The position numbers and the translations under genes were made by a program. Source: Gammaproteobacteria bacterium (GTDB taxonomy: Bacteria > Pseudomonadota > Gammaproteobacteria > Pseudomonadales > Pseudohongiellaceae). Taken from it: a stretch of DNA of 5,052 nucleotides. Shown piece after piece: positions 1 through 5,052 of this stretch. The stretch lies in NCBI GenBank assembly GCA_002719575.1, contig PBHS01000024.1:1-5052 (forward strand), in the 5' to 3' direction. The notes beneath the pieces are model-generated. The model worked only from the letters and a program-made list of their open reading frames with translations, was not told where the DNA came from and made no database searches. Every line of letters begins with the position of its first letter. The stretch's first letter is position 1.

Positions 1-902
1 CTAATTCACCTGTGGTCAATTCCGGTGCTCTTTATGGTCATGAGTTGGAATGCACTGGAATGCATGATTGGGAATGCGGAGATGTCCCGGAATCTATCAG
101 ATTGGGAGATAAACTGGTCTTGGTTAGGTATCCCGCTTTAATAGACGAACAAACCAGCGTTGGCGTTCGATTGTTCGCGGAAGCAGACCAGGCTATTGAA
201 TCGCATCGAGAGGGTCTCATTCGACTCTACATGATAAAAAATCCACAATTAAAGAAAACGGTCAAAAAGCAGCTCGAAGGTTTTCAGCAGAAAAACGTTC
301 TGAAATTATCATCTGAAATGTCAAAGCTGGTGCCAGATTCTCTCACAGCTTGCTATTCGAAAGCTTTTCTGCAGAGTAAAGAAACGATCCGATCTCACGC
401 AGCCTTTACCGCCCAATACAACAGCAGTCGCAGCGAATTGGTTGAATGGGTTTCTCGCTTAGAATCATTGCTCCAGCATATTTTGGATGGCCGCCTGTCA
501 GTCCAGAAGAGGCTAAATCGACTTTGGCCAAATAAAAACCACTATGCGGTAGCAGATATCGAAGCGCAGTTGGGAGAGCTTCTGCGTAGAGGTTTTATCG
601 CTGAGACTTCGTGGGAATGGTTAGAACAGTATCCACGTTACATTCAGGCAATCCTCAAAAGGTTGGAGTCCGCCCCTCATCTTGGGCCTAGGGATCAAGA
701 ATTGACAGTAAAAATAGGGTCTTACTGGCAGAGATATAAATCGTTATGCAGCCAGAAGCACTTGGTGAAAAAGTCCGATGTTGATTTGTTACGCTGGATG
801 ATCGAAGAATATCGAGTGTCAAGCTTTGCACAATCTTTACGGACAAAAATGACCGTTTCCGAGAAGCGCCTTGAAAAATTATTTAAATCAGTCAGCACTT
901 AG
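1..902 (+). CDS. hrpA: ATP-dependent RNA helicase HrpA, C-terminal part (5' end outside window)
   Basis: This is the tail of a large DEAH-box RNA helicase (about 1300 residues in E. coli). HrpA is a cytoplasmic enzyme linked to mRNA processing and, more recently, to clearing stalled or collided ribosomes. Only the C-terminal helical region (DUF3418 type) is visible; the helicase core with its Walker motifs lies to the left. Segments that match the remembered E. coli HrpA tail are YPALIDE with SVGVRLF (129-176), DIEAQLGELLRRGF (555-596) with RYIQAILKRLE just after it, and RWMIEEYRVSSFAQ (792-833), followed by a KRLEKL end. The frame is open from base 3 through the GTG at 12, so that GTG is not the true start; 299 codons are visible before TAG at 900-902. 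The C-terminus is complete and shows no frameshift. The gene converges on the TerB-family gene. Identification is strong. Confidence 0.93.
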   Translation, partial: NSPVVNSGALYGHELECTGMHDWECGDVPESIRLGDKLVLVRYPALIDEQTSVGVRLFAEADQAIESHREGLIRLYMIKNPQLKKTVKKQLEGFQQKNVLKLSSEMSKLVPDSLTACYSKAFLQSKETIRSHAAFTAQYNSSRSELVEWVSRLESLLQHILDGRLSVQKRLNRLWPNKNHYAVADIEAQLGELLRRGFIAETSWEWLEQYPRYIQAILKRLESAPHLGPRDQELTVKIGSYWQRYKSLCSQKHLVKKSDVDLLRWMIEEYRVSSFAQSLRTKMTVSEKRLEKLFKSVST

Positions 903-951
903 CTGGTTAGACTCGCATGATAGATGGGGCTTTTTTGTGGCGAAGTAGATG

Positions 952-982
952 GGGCCCATAAAGCAGACTTTATCTCGGGCCT
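952..982. other. Bulged hairpin between convergent hrpA and TerB-family gene
   Basis: ATAAAG (958-963) and CTTTAT (968-973) form a perfect 6-bp stem around the loop CAGA. GGCCC (953-957) and GGGCC (977-981) extend it below a 3-base CTC bulge, with a possible G-U pair at 952/982. It sits between two convergent genes, where a bidirectional terminator is expected. No T-tract follows on either strand, so it does not look like a classical intrinsic terminator. It may protect 3' ends from exonucleases or be chance. The rest of 903-1069 holds only a 10-base direct repeat, TAGATGGGGC, at 921-930 and 946-955, and no convincing gene. Confidence 0.4.
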
Positions 983-1069
983 AAAAGGCACATATTTATT
1001 ATTGAATAAGACGCATGCGAAACGATATGGATTTTGCATAGCGTTTAAGGTCGACTTCATTCGCTAATA

Positions 1070-1522
1070 CTAGCTCTCTCTGGCGATGATTTTAGCTTTT
1101 ATAAAGTCTGTGTGAGACACATAGATCAAGTCAGATATTTTCCGTATCAAATGATCCTCATACATATCGATTTTTTTGTCTGAAAAAGCTATGCGCCACA
1201 TACCTTGCACCAATTGGAGCTTTTGAGGGTAGCTATACTCATCGTTTATAAGGCGAGTGAAACCATACAAGGATGTTGCCCGATCCGCCTCCTCTTGCCC
1301 TAATTGCATTAAATCTTGTATATCTTCTTCCCTAACTTGCAGGCTGTCCCTCAGAAGGGCGACGAGCTCGCTTTTTTCTCTTTCGTCAAGCTCGTGATCG
1401 GCTTTCATGACCTCAATAAAAAGAGCAGCGCAAGCGATCTGCGTTTTTGACGCGGGCATCAATTCTTCTGCTGTGGGGTTAGCCAACTTCTCGTCGAAAA
1501 ACGCTTTAATTGAATTCAGCAT
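1070..1522 (-). CDS. TerB-family protein (COG4103-like), function unknown
   Basis: A 150-residue, probably soluble, mostly helical protein with no signal peptide or membrane segment. It resembles the uncharacterised TerB-like family (COG4103), named after the tellurite-resistance protein TerB. Two related acidic loops stand out: D42-HEL-D46-ER-E49 and D115-KKI-D119-MY-E122, both of the form D-x3-D-x2-E. In TerB proteins such paired acidic positions are associated with metal binding; here that is inference. The end (ISDLIYVSHTDFIKAK, about 129-144) fits the family's C-terminal helix. The ATG start is supported by AGGAG (1533-1529), 6 bases upstream. The gene lies 41 bases after dusA on the same strand, so the two are probably co-transcribed. 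No other ter genes are nearby, so a role in tellurite resistance should not be assumed. The family call is fairly secure; the biochemical role is unknown. Confidence 0.8.
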   Translation of the reverse strand: MLNSIKAFFDEKLANPTAEELMPASKTQIACAALFIEVMKADHELDEREKSELVALLRDSLQVREEDIQDLMQLGQEEADRATSLYGFTRLINDEYSYPQKLQLVQGMWRIAFSDKKIDMYEDHLIRKISDLIYVSHTDFIKAKIIARES

Positions 1523-1528
1523 GTATAA

Positions 1529-1533
1529 CTCCT
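1529..1533 (-). promoter_or_regulatory. Shine-Dalgarno site of the TerB-family gene
   Basis: AGGAG on the minus strand lies 6 bases before the ATG at 1522 and fixes the start. It forms one half of the perfect 12-base palindrome ACTCCTAGGAGT (1528-1539), which has no loop and so cannot fold back fully on one transcript. Confidence 0.7.
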
Positions 1534-1563
1534 AGGAGTGCTGTAAACTGACATGGTAAGGCG

Positions 1564-2526
1564 TCAGTCTACAAAACCCAACGCCTCTTTTATGACATCT
1601 AAACCAGCGTTCGCTGAGTGGCTATTCTCACTTAAATGCCTTCGAAACTGTTTCCCCCCGGGCTGTCCTCTGAAGAGTCCTAAAAGATGCCGGCTCATGT
1701 GTTTCAGTGGTGTCCCTTTGGCAAGCTCTTGCTTAATATAGGGCAAATAGTCAATAAGGTAATCCCTTCTCTCTCGCAGCTGAGTTTCTTCATTATAGAA
1801 CAGGGAGTCGACTCGATGCAGAATGAAAGGATTCTGATAGGCTTCGCGACCGAGCATTACGCCGTCAACCTTTTTCATGAGATGTTGCGCTTGCGCAAGG
1901 CTGGTGATGCCGCCATTGATGATAATTGTGAGTTCAGGAAAGGCCTCCTTGACGGCGAACACCCTTTCATAACGCAGTGGAGGAATCTCGCGATTTTCTT
2001 TTGGGCTTAATCCTGACAATACGGCGATCCTGGCATGAATAATAAACACCTTACAGCCGGCTTCGGCTACCGCCTCCACAAACTGAAGCAAATCAGAGAG
2101 TGACTCCCGATTGTCTATCCCAATACGGGACTTTACCGTAACGGGACAGTCTACCTCTGCCTGCATGCTGGAGACACAGCGGGCGACAAGTTCAGGCTTG
2201 GCCATCAGACAGGCACCAAAAGCACCAGATTGGACGCGATCGCTGGGGCATCCGACGTTAAGGTTGATCTCATCGAAGCCGGCATTCTGGCCAAGCTGGG
2301 CCGCTTCAGCGAGTTCAGCTGGATCGCTGCCCCCGAGCTGAAGCGCCACAGGATGCTCGCAAGAATCGTGTTGAAGCAGATAGCTCGCATCACCATGCTT
2401 CAAGGCGCCGCTGGTTACCATCTCGGTATACAGTAAGGCCTGTCTGCTGAATTGCCGAAGAAACACCCGATCATGACGATCTGTCCAGTCCATCATCGGA
2501 GCAACGCAAAATTTGTGTCTATGCAA
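1564..2526 (-). CDS. dusA: tRNA-dihydrouridine(20/20a) synthase DusA
   Basis: DusA is an FMN-dependent, NADPH-using enzyme that reduces uridines 20/20a in the D-loop of tRNAs. The 320 residues form the expected TIM barrel plus C-terminal helical tRNA-binding domain. Motifs in order are FCVAPMMDWTDRH (6-18, FMN site), NLNVGCPSDRVQSG.FGACLM (88-108) with catalytic Cys93, VKSRIGID (131-138) with Lys132, H164-A-R166, GLSPKENREIPPL (172-184), INGGI (203-207) and GVMLGREAYQNP (222-233) for phosphate binding. The segment after HAR reads IAVL where DusA proteins usually have KAWL. The start is a TTG at 2526; the only nearby ATG falls inside the FMN motif, and upstream in-frame codons offer no better start. 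A weak AAAGG sits 10 bases upstream. The gene is divergent from gltX and leads the TerB-family gene. Length is normal for the family. Confidence 0.95.
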   Translation of the reverse strand: MHRHKFCVAPMMDWTDRHDRVFLRQFSRQALLYTEMVTSGALKHGDASYLLQHDSCEHPVALQLGGSDPAELAEAAQLGQNAGFDEINLNVGCPSDRVQSGAFGACLMAKPELVARCVSSMQAEVDCPVTVKSRIGIDNRESLSDLLQFVEAVAEAGCKVFIIHARIAVLSGLSPKENREIPPLRYERVFAVKEAFPELTIIINGGITSLAQAQHLMKKVDGVMLGREAYQNPFILHRVDSLFYNEETQLRERRDYLIDYLPYIKQELAKGTPLKHMSRHLLGLFRGQPGGKQFRRHLSENSHSANAGLDVIKEALGFVD

Positions 2527-2558
2527 GGGGCTTTGACCTTTAAAATTTAAGGGGACGG

Positions 2559-2587
2559 TTGATACCCGATGGTGCCAGATTAGTCAA
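2559..2587 (-). promoter_or_regulatory. Candidate sigma70 promoter for dusA and the TerB-family gene
   Basis: Reading the minus strand, TTGACT (2587-2582) is followed after exactly 17 bases by TATCAA (2564-2559). This matches the -35 consensus at 5 of 6 positions and the -10 at 4 of 6. The predicted start near 2552 gives a leader of about 25 bases before the TTG start. Spacing, orientation and the short leader support the call. Confidence 0.55.
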
Positions 2588-2626
2588 GAGTTGCGGCAGT
2601 GTCCTAGGCTTTGGGCGTCAATGAAG

Positions 2627-2632
2627 TATAAT
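2627..2632 (+). promoter_or_regulatory. Candidate -10 element (TATAAT) of the gltX promoter
   Basis: A perfect TATAAT lies about 57 bases upstream of the gltX ATG, predicting a start near 2639 and a leader of about 50 bases. No good -35 hexamer stands at 16-18 bases (the best is TAGGCT or CTAGGC near 2604-2610), and there is no TGn extension. An activator, or simply a weak constitutive promoter, is possible. Confidence 0.45.
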
Positions 2633-2688
2633 CCGATTCTTTTATGGCCAATACAAACCACAAATAGTTCATCAAGTTTTTATTTTTT

Positions 2689-4170
2689 ATGTCAACTATT
2701 AAAACCCGTATCGCTCCTTCTCCCACTGGTGATCCGCATGTGGGGACCGCTTATATCGCGCTCTTTAATCGATGTTTTGCGCATCAACATGGTGGTAAAT
2801 TTCTATTGCGTATCGAGGATACCGATCAGCAGCGAAGCACGCTCAAATCTGAAAGGGGGATCCTCGATGCGCTCAATTGGCTTGGCCTAACCTGGGACGA
2901 GGGTTTGGGTGTCGGAGGTGACAATGGGCCTTACCGTCAGAGCGAAAGAGTGGAACTCTATCGCCAACATGCAAATTTCCTTTTGGATAAGGGACTTGCT
3001 TTTCCGTGCTTCTGCTCAACTCAAAGACTTGACGAGTTGCGCAAGGCCCAAATGGCTGCAAGACAGACGCCGGGATATGACGGACACTGCTTGTCTCTGA
3101 GTCAAGCCGAGCGAAAAAGAAAAATGCAGAGCGGCCAGCCTTACGTCATTCGCATGGTTGTCCCAAAACAGGGCGAGTGTCACTTTACCGATCTATTGAG
3201 AGGGGAGGTTACAATAAACTGGGCGCAGGTGGACATGCAGGTGCTAATGAAATCTGATGGACTACCAACTTATCATTTTGCCAATGTAGTGGATGATCAC
3301 CTTATGGCGATCACTCACGTTATCCGAGGCGAAGAATGGATTAACTCTGTGCCCAAACATATTCTGCTCTATCAATATTTCGATTGGGATGCCCCAGAAT
3401 TTTGTCACATGCCGCTTCTGAGGAATCCAGACAAAAGCAAGCTCAGCAAGCGAAAGAATCCAACCAGTATTAATTTTTATCGTGACATGGGCTATTTGCC
3501 TGAAGCAATTGTAAATTACTTAGGCCTCATGGGGTGGTCTATGCCAAATGGCGAAGAGAAATTCGCATTGTCTGAAATGGCGAGCGCATTCGACATCAAG
3601 CGAGTCTCGCTTGGGGGGCCGACTTTTGATGCGGAGAAACTTGACTGGCTCAATGGCAGATATTTGCGCGAAAATCTTAGCGATGAGCAATTCGCTTTGC
3701 GTTATCTGCAATGGGCGAACAGCGATGACAGGTTAGGCCGAGTAGCTCCTCTGATTAAACCACGCGTGGAGAAATTCAGTGATGTGATCGGGCTGGCGAG
3801 CCAATTTTTGGATGGGATTGTGCCTGTCGATGCCGCGCAGTTTAAGCACAATAAACTGAGCGCGGAGCAAAATATCAGGATACTTCAGTTTAGTTTATGG
3901 CGACTGGAACATCTCGATACTTGGAATCGGGATCTGATCGAGAAGTCCTTGCTGGATCTTTCGGAGCAGATGAATTTGAAGGTTCGCGATTTCCTGTTTC
4001 CCCTGTTTGTCAGCATCAGTGGCAGTGCCGTCTCCACTTCAGTCCTGGACAGTCTCTCTATTCTCGGACTAGACATATCTCGGGCGCGGATTCGGCACGG
4101 TGTCGAGGTGCTCGGAGGGATATCTAAAAAACTGGCCAAAACGCTGGAGAAAGAGTTCCGCGCTCTTTAA
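2689..4170 (+). CDS. gltX: Glutamyl-tRNA synthetase (GluRS)
   Basis: GltX charges tRNA-Glu with glutamate in the cytoplasm using ATP; it is a class I synthetase and essential. The 493 residues are a normal full length. The start is fixed by the family N-terminus TRIAPSPTGDPHVGT (6-20), which contains the HIGH-type motif HVGT at 17-20. Then come RIEDTD (41-46), GPYRQSER (80-87), a zinc-site segment with Cys107, Cys109 and Cys134 (CxCx24C), GLPTYHFANVVDDHLM (191-206), HVIRGEEW (210-217) and the KMSKS-type loop KLSKRK (251-256), followed by NPTSINFYRDMGYLPEA. The C-terminal 190 residues form the helical anticodon-binding part. The fourth zinc ligand (His in CxH of E. coli) is Ser136 here. Resemblance to Pseudomonas GltX is close throughout. 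No Shine-Dalgarno sequence precedes the ATG: 11 of the 12 bases before it are T. The gene lies directly upstream of tRNA-Ala with no clear terminator between. Confidence 0.97.
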   Translation: MSTIKTRIAPSPTGDPHVGTAYIALFNRCFAHQHGGKFLLRIEDTDQQRSTLKSERGILDALNWLGLTWDEGLGVGGDNGPYRQSERVELYRQHANFLLDKGLAFPCFCSTQRLDELRKAQMAARQTPGYDGHCLSLSQAERKRKMQSGQPYVIRMVVPKQGECHFTDLLRGEVTINWAQVDMQVLMKSDGLPTYHFANVVDDHLMAITHVIRGEEWINSVPKHILLYQYFDWDAPEFCHMPLLRNPDKSKLSKRKNPTSINFYRDMGYLPEAIVNYLGLMGWSMPNGEEKFALSEMASAFDIKRVSLGGPTFDAEKLDWLNGRYLRENLSDEQFALRYLQWANSDDRLGRVAPLIKPRVEKFSDVIGLASQFLDGIVPVDAAQFKHNKLSAEQNIRILQFSLWRLEHLDTWNRDLIEKSLLDLSEQMNLKVRDFLFPLFVSISGSAVSTSVLDSLSILGLDISRARIRHGVEVLGGISKKLAKTLEKEFRAL

Positions 4171-4191
4171 GGTACAGCTAGAAGACACTCA

Positions 4192-4212
4192 CGCGCTTTC
4201 GTTGACAGCGCG
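4192..4212 (+). other. Inverted repeat overlapping the tRNA -35 element
   Basis: CGCGCT (4192-4197) and AGCGCG (4207-4212) are perfect complements around a 9-base loop. The loop and the first base of the right arm contain the TTGACA -35 box. The repeat lies 21 bases after the gltX stop but has no T-tract, so it is a poor intrinsic terminator. It could be a weak gltX 3'-end structure, a protein site at the tRNA promoter, or chance in a GC-rich stretch. Confidence 0.35.
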
Positions 4213-4230
4213 GCGGGCTGTGCTTAGAAT
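4202..4230 (+). promoter_or_regulatory. Strong sigma70 promoter for tRNA-Ala
   Basis: TTGACA (4202-4207, perfect) is followed after 17 bases by TAGAAT (4225-4230, 5 of 6). The start is predicted near 4237, about 21 bases before the mature tRNA. The bases just after the -10 (GCGCGTC) are GC-rich, as in the discriminators of stable-RNA promoters that are shut down by ppGpp/DksA in the stringent response. Stringent control is inferred, not shown. Confidence 0.8.
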
Positions 4231-4257
4231 GCGCGTCTCGCGCAAAAGCGCCGTGTT

Positions 4258-4333
4258 GGGGCCTTAGCTCAGCTGGGAGAGCGCAACACTGGCAGTGTTG
4301 AGGTCACCGGTTCGATCCCGGTAGGCTCCACCA
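4258..4333 (+). tRNA. tRNA-Ala, anticodon GGC
   Basis: A complete 76-base tRNA with an encoded CCA end (4331-4333). The acceptor stem GGGGCCT/AGGCTCC contains the G3-U70 wobble pair that marks alanine tRNAs. The D-stem is GCTC/GAGC with loop AGCTGGGA, the anticodon stem CAACA/TGTTG encloses loop CTGGCAG, and the T-arm is ACCGG/CCGGT with TTCGATC. The anticodon GGC (4291-4293) reads GCC and GCU alanine codons. Every stem is intact, so the gene should be functional. It is the only tRNA here. A tRNA-Ala(GGC) close to gltX is a familiar arrangement in gammaproteobacteria (from memory). Confidence 0.98.
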
Positions 4334-4345
4334 TAAGATCCTTGC

Positions 4346-4401
4346 ACTTGAGAGTGTATCTTCAATTATCTTCTGCATCACACTCGTTATTCCAAGTTTT
4401 T
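4346..4401 (+). terminator. Possible terminator downstream of tRNA-Ala
   Basis: ACTTG (4346-4350) plus GAGTGT (4352-4357) can pair with ACACTC (4380-4385) plus CAAGT (4393-4397), and the right arm runs into TTTTT (4397-4401). The 22-base loop and the 7-base internal bulge on the right side make it weak. Its place 12 bases after the tRNA and the T-run favour a terminator role. Confidence 0.35.
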
Positions 4402-4490
4402 ATGCAGATTGACATTGGGTTAAACAATGCGGCGGCCTTGAACGAAAAGCCGCTCTGTGAACGAAAACCACTGTCCAAATCGCGACAGAT

Positions 4491-4529
4491 AAAAAAACTG
4501 CGAAGTCTACACTCAGGATCCGCTCAGTT
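4491..4529 (-). terminator. Likely intrinsic terminator of gltA
   Basis: On the minus strand, AACTG (4529-4525), a short AG bulge and CG (4522-4521) can pair with CGCAGTT (4502-4496), followed by a run of seven T (4497-4491). It begins only a few bases after the gltA stop. The stem is interrupted and the loop is long, but the T-run and position fit a rho-independent terminator. Confidence 0.5.
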
Positions 4530-4533
4530 GCTG

Positions 4534-5052
4534 TTAGGGTCGAGGGTAGTCTCTTTTTGTGTACCCCTGATAAAGCTGTCTTGGGCGTCCAATACGATAG
4601 TTTTCACTCAGCATTTCGTGCCAATGAGCAATCCAGCCTGGTGTTCGACCGGTGGCAAACATCACAGTAAATAGACTAGTAGGAATTCCAATAGCTTTTA
4701 AAATGATGCCCGAGTAAAAATCCACATTCGGAAACAATTTGCGCTCGATGAAATAATCATCCTCGAGTGCAATCTTTTCCAGTTTTTTCGCTATCCTAAG
4801 AAGAGGGTCATTTTCGCTGCCCAATTCTTCGAGAACTTCATCACAGATTCCGCGAATAACAGTGGCTCTGGGGTCATAGTTTTTATAGACGCGATGTCCG
4901 AACCCCATGAGTCTGAAGGGGTCTTCCTTGTCTTTAGCTCGGGCGATAAATTCTTCTATCCTAGATTCGTCACCAATTTGATTGAGCATATCCAGTACTG
5001 CTTCATTAGCGCCGCCATGAGCGGGCCCCCAAAGCGCGGCAATGCCAGAAGC
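4534..5052 (-). CDS. gltA: Citrate synthase, type II, C-terminal part (5' end outside window)
   Basis: GltA condenses acetyl-CoA with oxaloacetate to citrate, the first step of the TCA cycle, in the cytoplasm. The window holds the last 172 codons of a gene of about 427 in E. coli. The frame stays open to the right edge and starts with [18 protein letters not shown], so the ATG at 4989 is internal. All three catalytic residues are present: His in GPAHGG (codon 5019-5017), His in [13 protein letters not shown] (4896-4894) and Asp in FPNVDFYSG (4722-4720). The end, WIAHWHEM...[15 protein letters not shown], is that of the bacterial hexameric type II enzymes, which are often inhibited by NADH; the regulatory residues are outside the window. 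The gene converges on tRNA-Ala and is intact as far as seen. Confidence 0.96.
   Translation of the reverse strand, partial: ASGIAALWGPAHGGANEAVLDMLNQIGDESRIEEFIARAKDKEDPFRLMGFGHRVYKNYDPRATVIRGICDEVLEELGSENDPLLRIAKKLEKIALEDDYFIERKLFPNVDFYSGIILKAIGIPTSLFTVMFATGRTPGWIAHWHEMLSENYRIGRPRQLYQGYTKRDYPRP

Noticed and set aside
12..14. GTG as the start of the first gene
   Set aside because: The frame is open to the left of it and the protein is clearly the end of HrpA, so the gene begins outside the window.
1553..2436. Plus-strand open frames across dusA (for example 1687-2010 and 2111-2341)
   Set aside because: They are antisense to a full-length, motif-complete dusA and have no recognisable protein features.
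2674..2688. T-rich run before gltX as an attenuator/terminator
   Set aside because: No stable hairpin lies just upstream, so it lacks the stem an intrinsic terminator needs.
4409..4414. TTGACA as a second promoter after the tRNA
   Set aside because: The sequence 16-18 bases downstream is GC-rich (around GCGGCC) with no -10 element, and no gene follows on that strand.
4471..4488. LexA-like SOS box CTGT...ACAG
   Set aside because: The half-sites are separated by 10 bases, not the 8 of the gammaproteobacterial LexA box, and the site is downstream of convergent genes.
4342..4674. Plus-strand open frame of 110 codons after tRNA-Ala
   Set aside because: It overlaps the catalytic-domain end of gltA on the opposite strand, crosses the spacer hairpins, has no Shine-Dalgarno site and resembles no protein I know.
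4987..4989. ATG at 4989 as the start of the citrate synthase gene
   Set aside because: In-frame codons to the right encode the conserved [13 protein letters not shown] segment with a catalytic His, so this Met is internal.
1..5052. Mobile elements, CRISPR arrays, defence or toxin-antitoxin genes
   Set aside because: No transposase motifs, regularly spaced repeats, integrase, terminal inverted repeats or small paired genes were seen, and the tRNA 3' end shows no repeated attachment site within the window.

Overview
The window looks like ordinary chromosomal sequence from a gammaproteobacterium. The glutamyl-tRNA synthetase resembles the Pseudomonas-type enzyme almost motif for motif, the helicase tail matches HrpA, the tRNA-Ala has an encoded CCA end, and the citrate synthase tail is the type II bacterial form. 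Base composition is moderate and codon use looks even across the genes. All family assignments come from recognising motifs by eye; no database search was possible. A marine or environmental relative of Pseudomonadales/Cellvibrionales is a guess only.

Layout from left to right. (1) 1-902, plus strand: the C-terminal ~299 codons of hrpA, an ATP-dependent RNA helicase whose catalytic core lies left of the window. (2) 903-1069: a convergent intergenic gap with a bulged hairpin and a short direct repeat. (3) 1070-1522, minus: a TerB-family protein of 150 residues, 41 bases downstream of dusA and probably its operon partner. (4) 1564-2526, minus: dusA, tRNA-dihydrouridine(20/20a) synthase, apparently starting at TTG. 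(5) 2527-2688: a divergent promoter region, with a good sigma70 promoter facing dusA and a perfect TATAAT facing gltX. (6) 2689-4170, plus: complete gltX, with a U-rich leader and no Shine-Dalgarno sequence. (7) 4202-4333, plus: a strong stable-RNA promoter and tRNA-Ala(GGC). (8) 4334-4533: a convergent spacer with several inverted repeats, including a likely gltA terminator. (9) 4534-5052, minus: the C-terminal 172 codons of gltA (citrate synthase), whose 5' part lies right of the window.

The common theme is translation: a helicase linked to mRNA/ribosome quality control, a tRNA modification enzyme, an aminoacyl-tRNA synthetase and a tRNA. GltA is the entry enzyme of the TCA cycle and is probably just a neighbour. 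I found no mobile element, CRISPR array, defence system, toxin-antitoxin pair or other sign of a new system. The points worth a second look are small: an altered motif in DusA, an apparently lost zinc ligand in GltX, a leader without a Shine-Dalgarno sequence, hairpins around the tRNA promoter, and the dusA-terB pairing.
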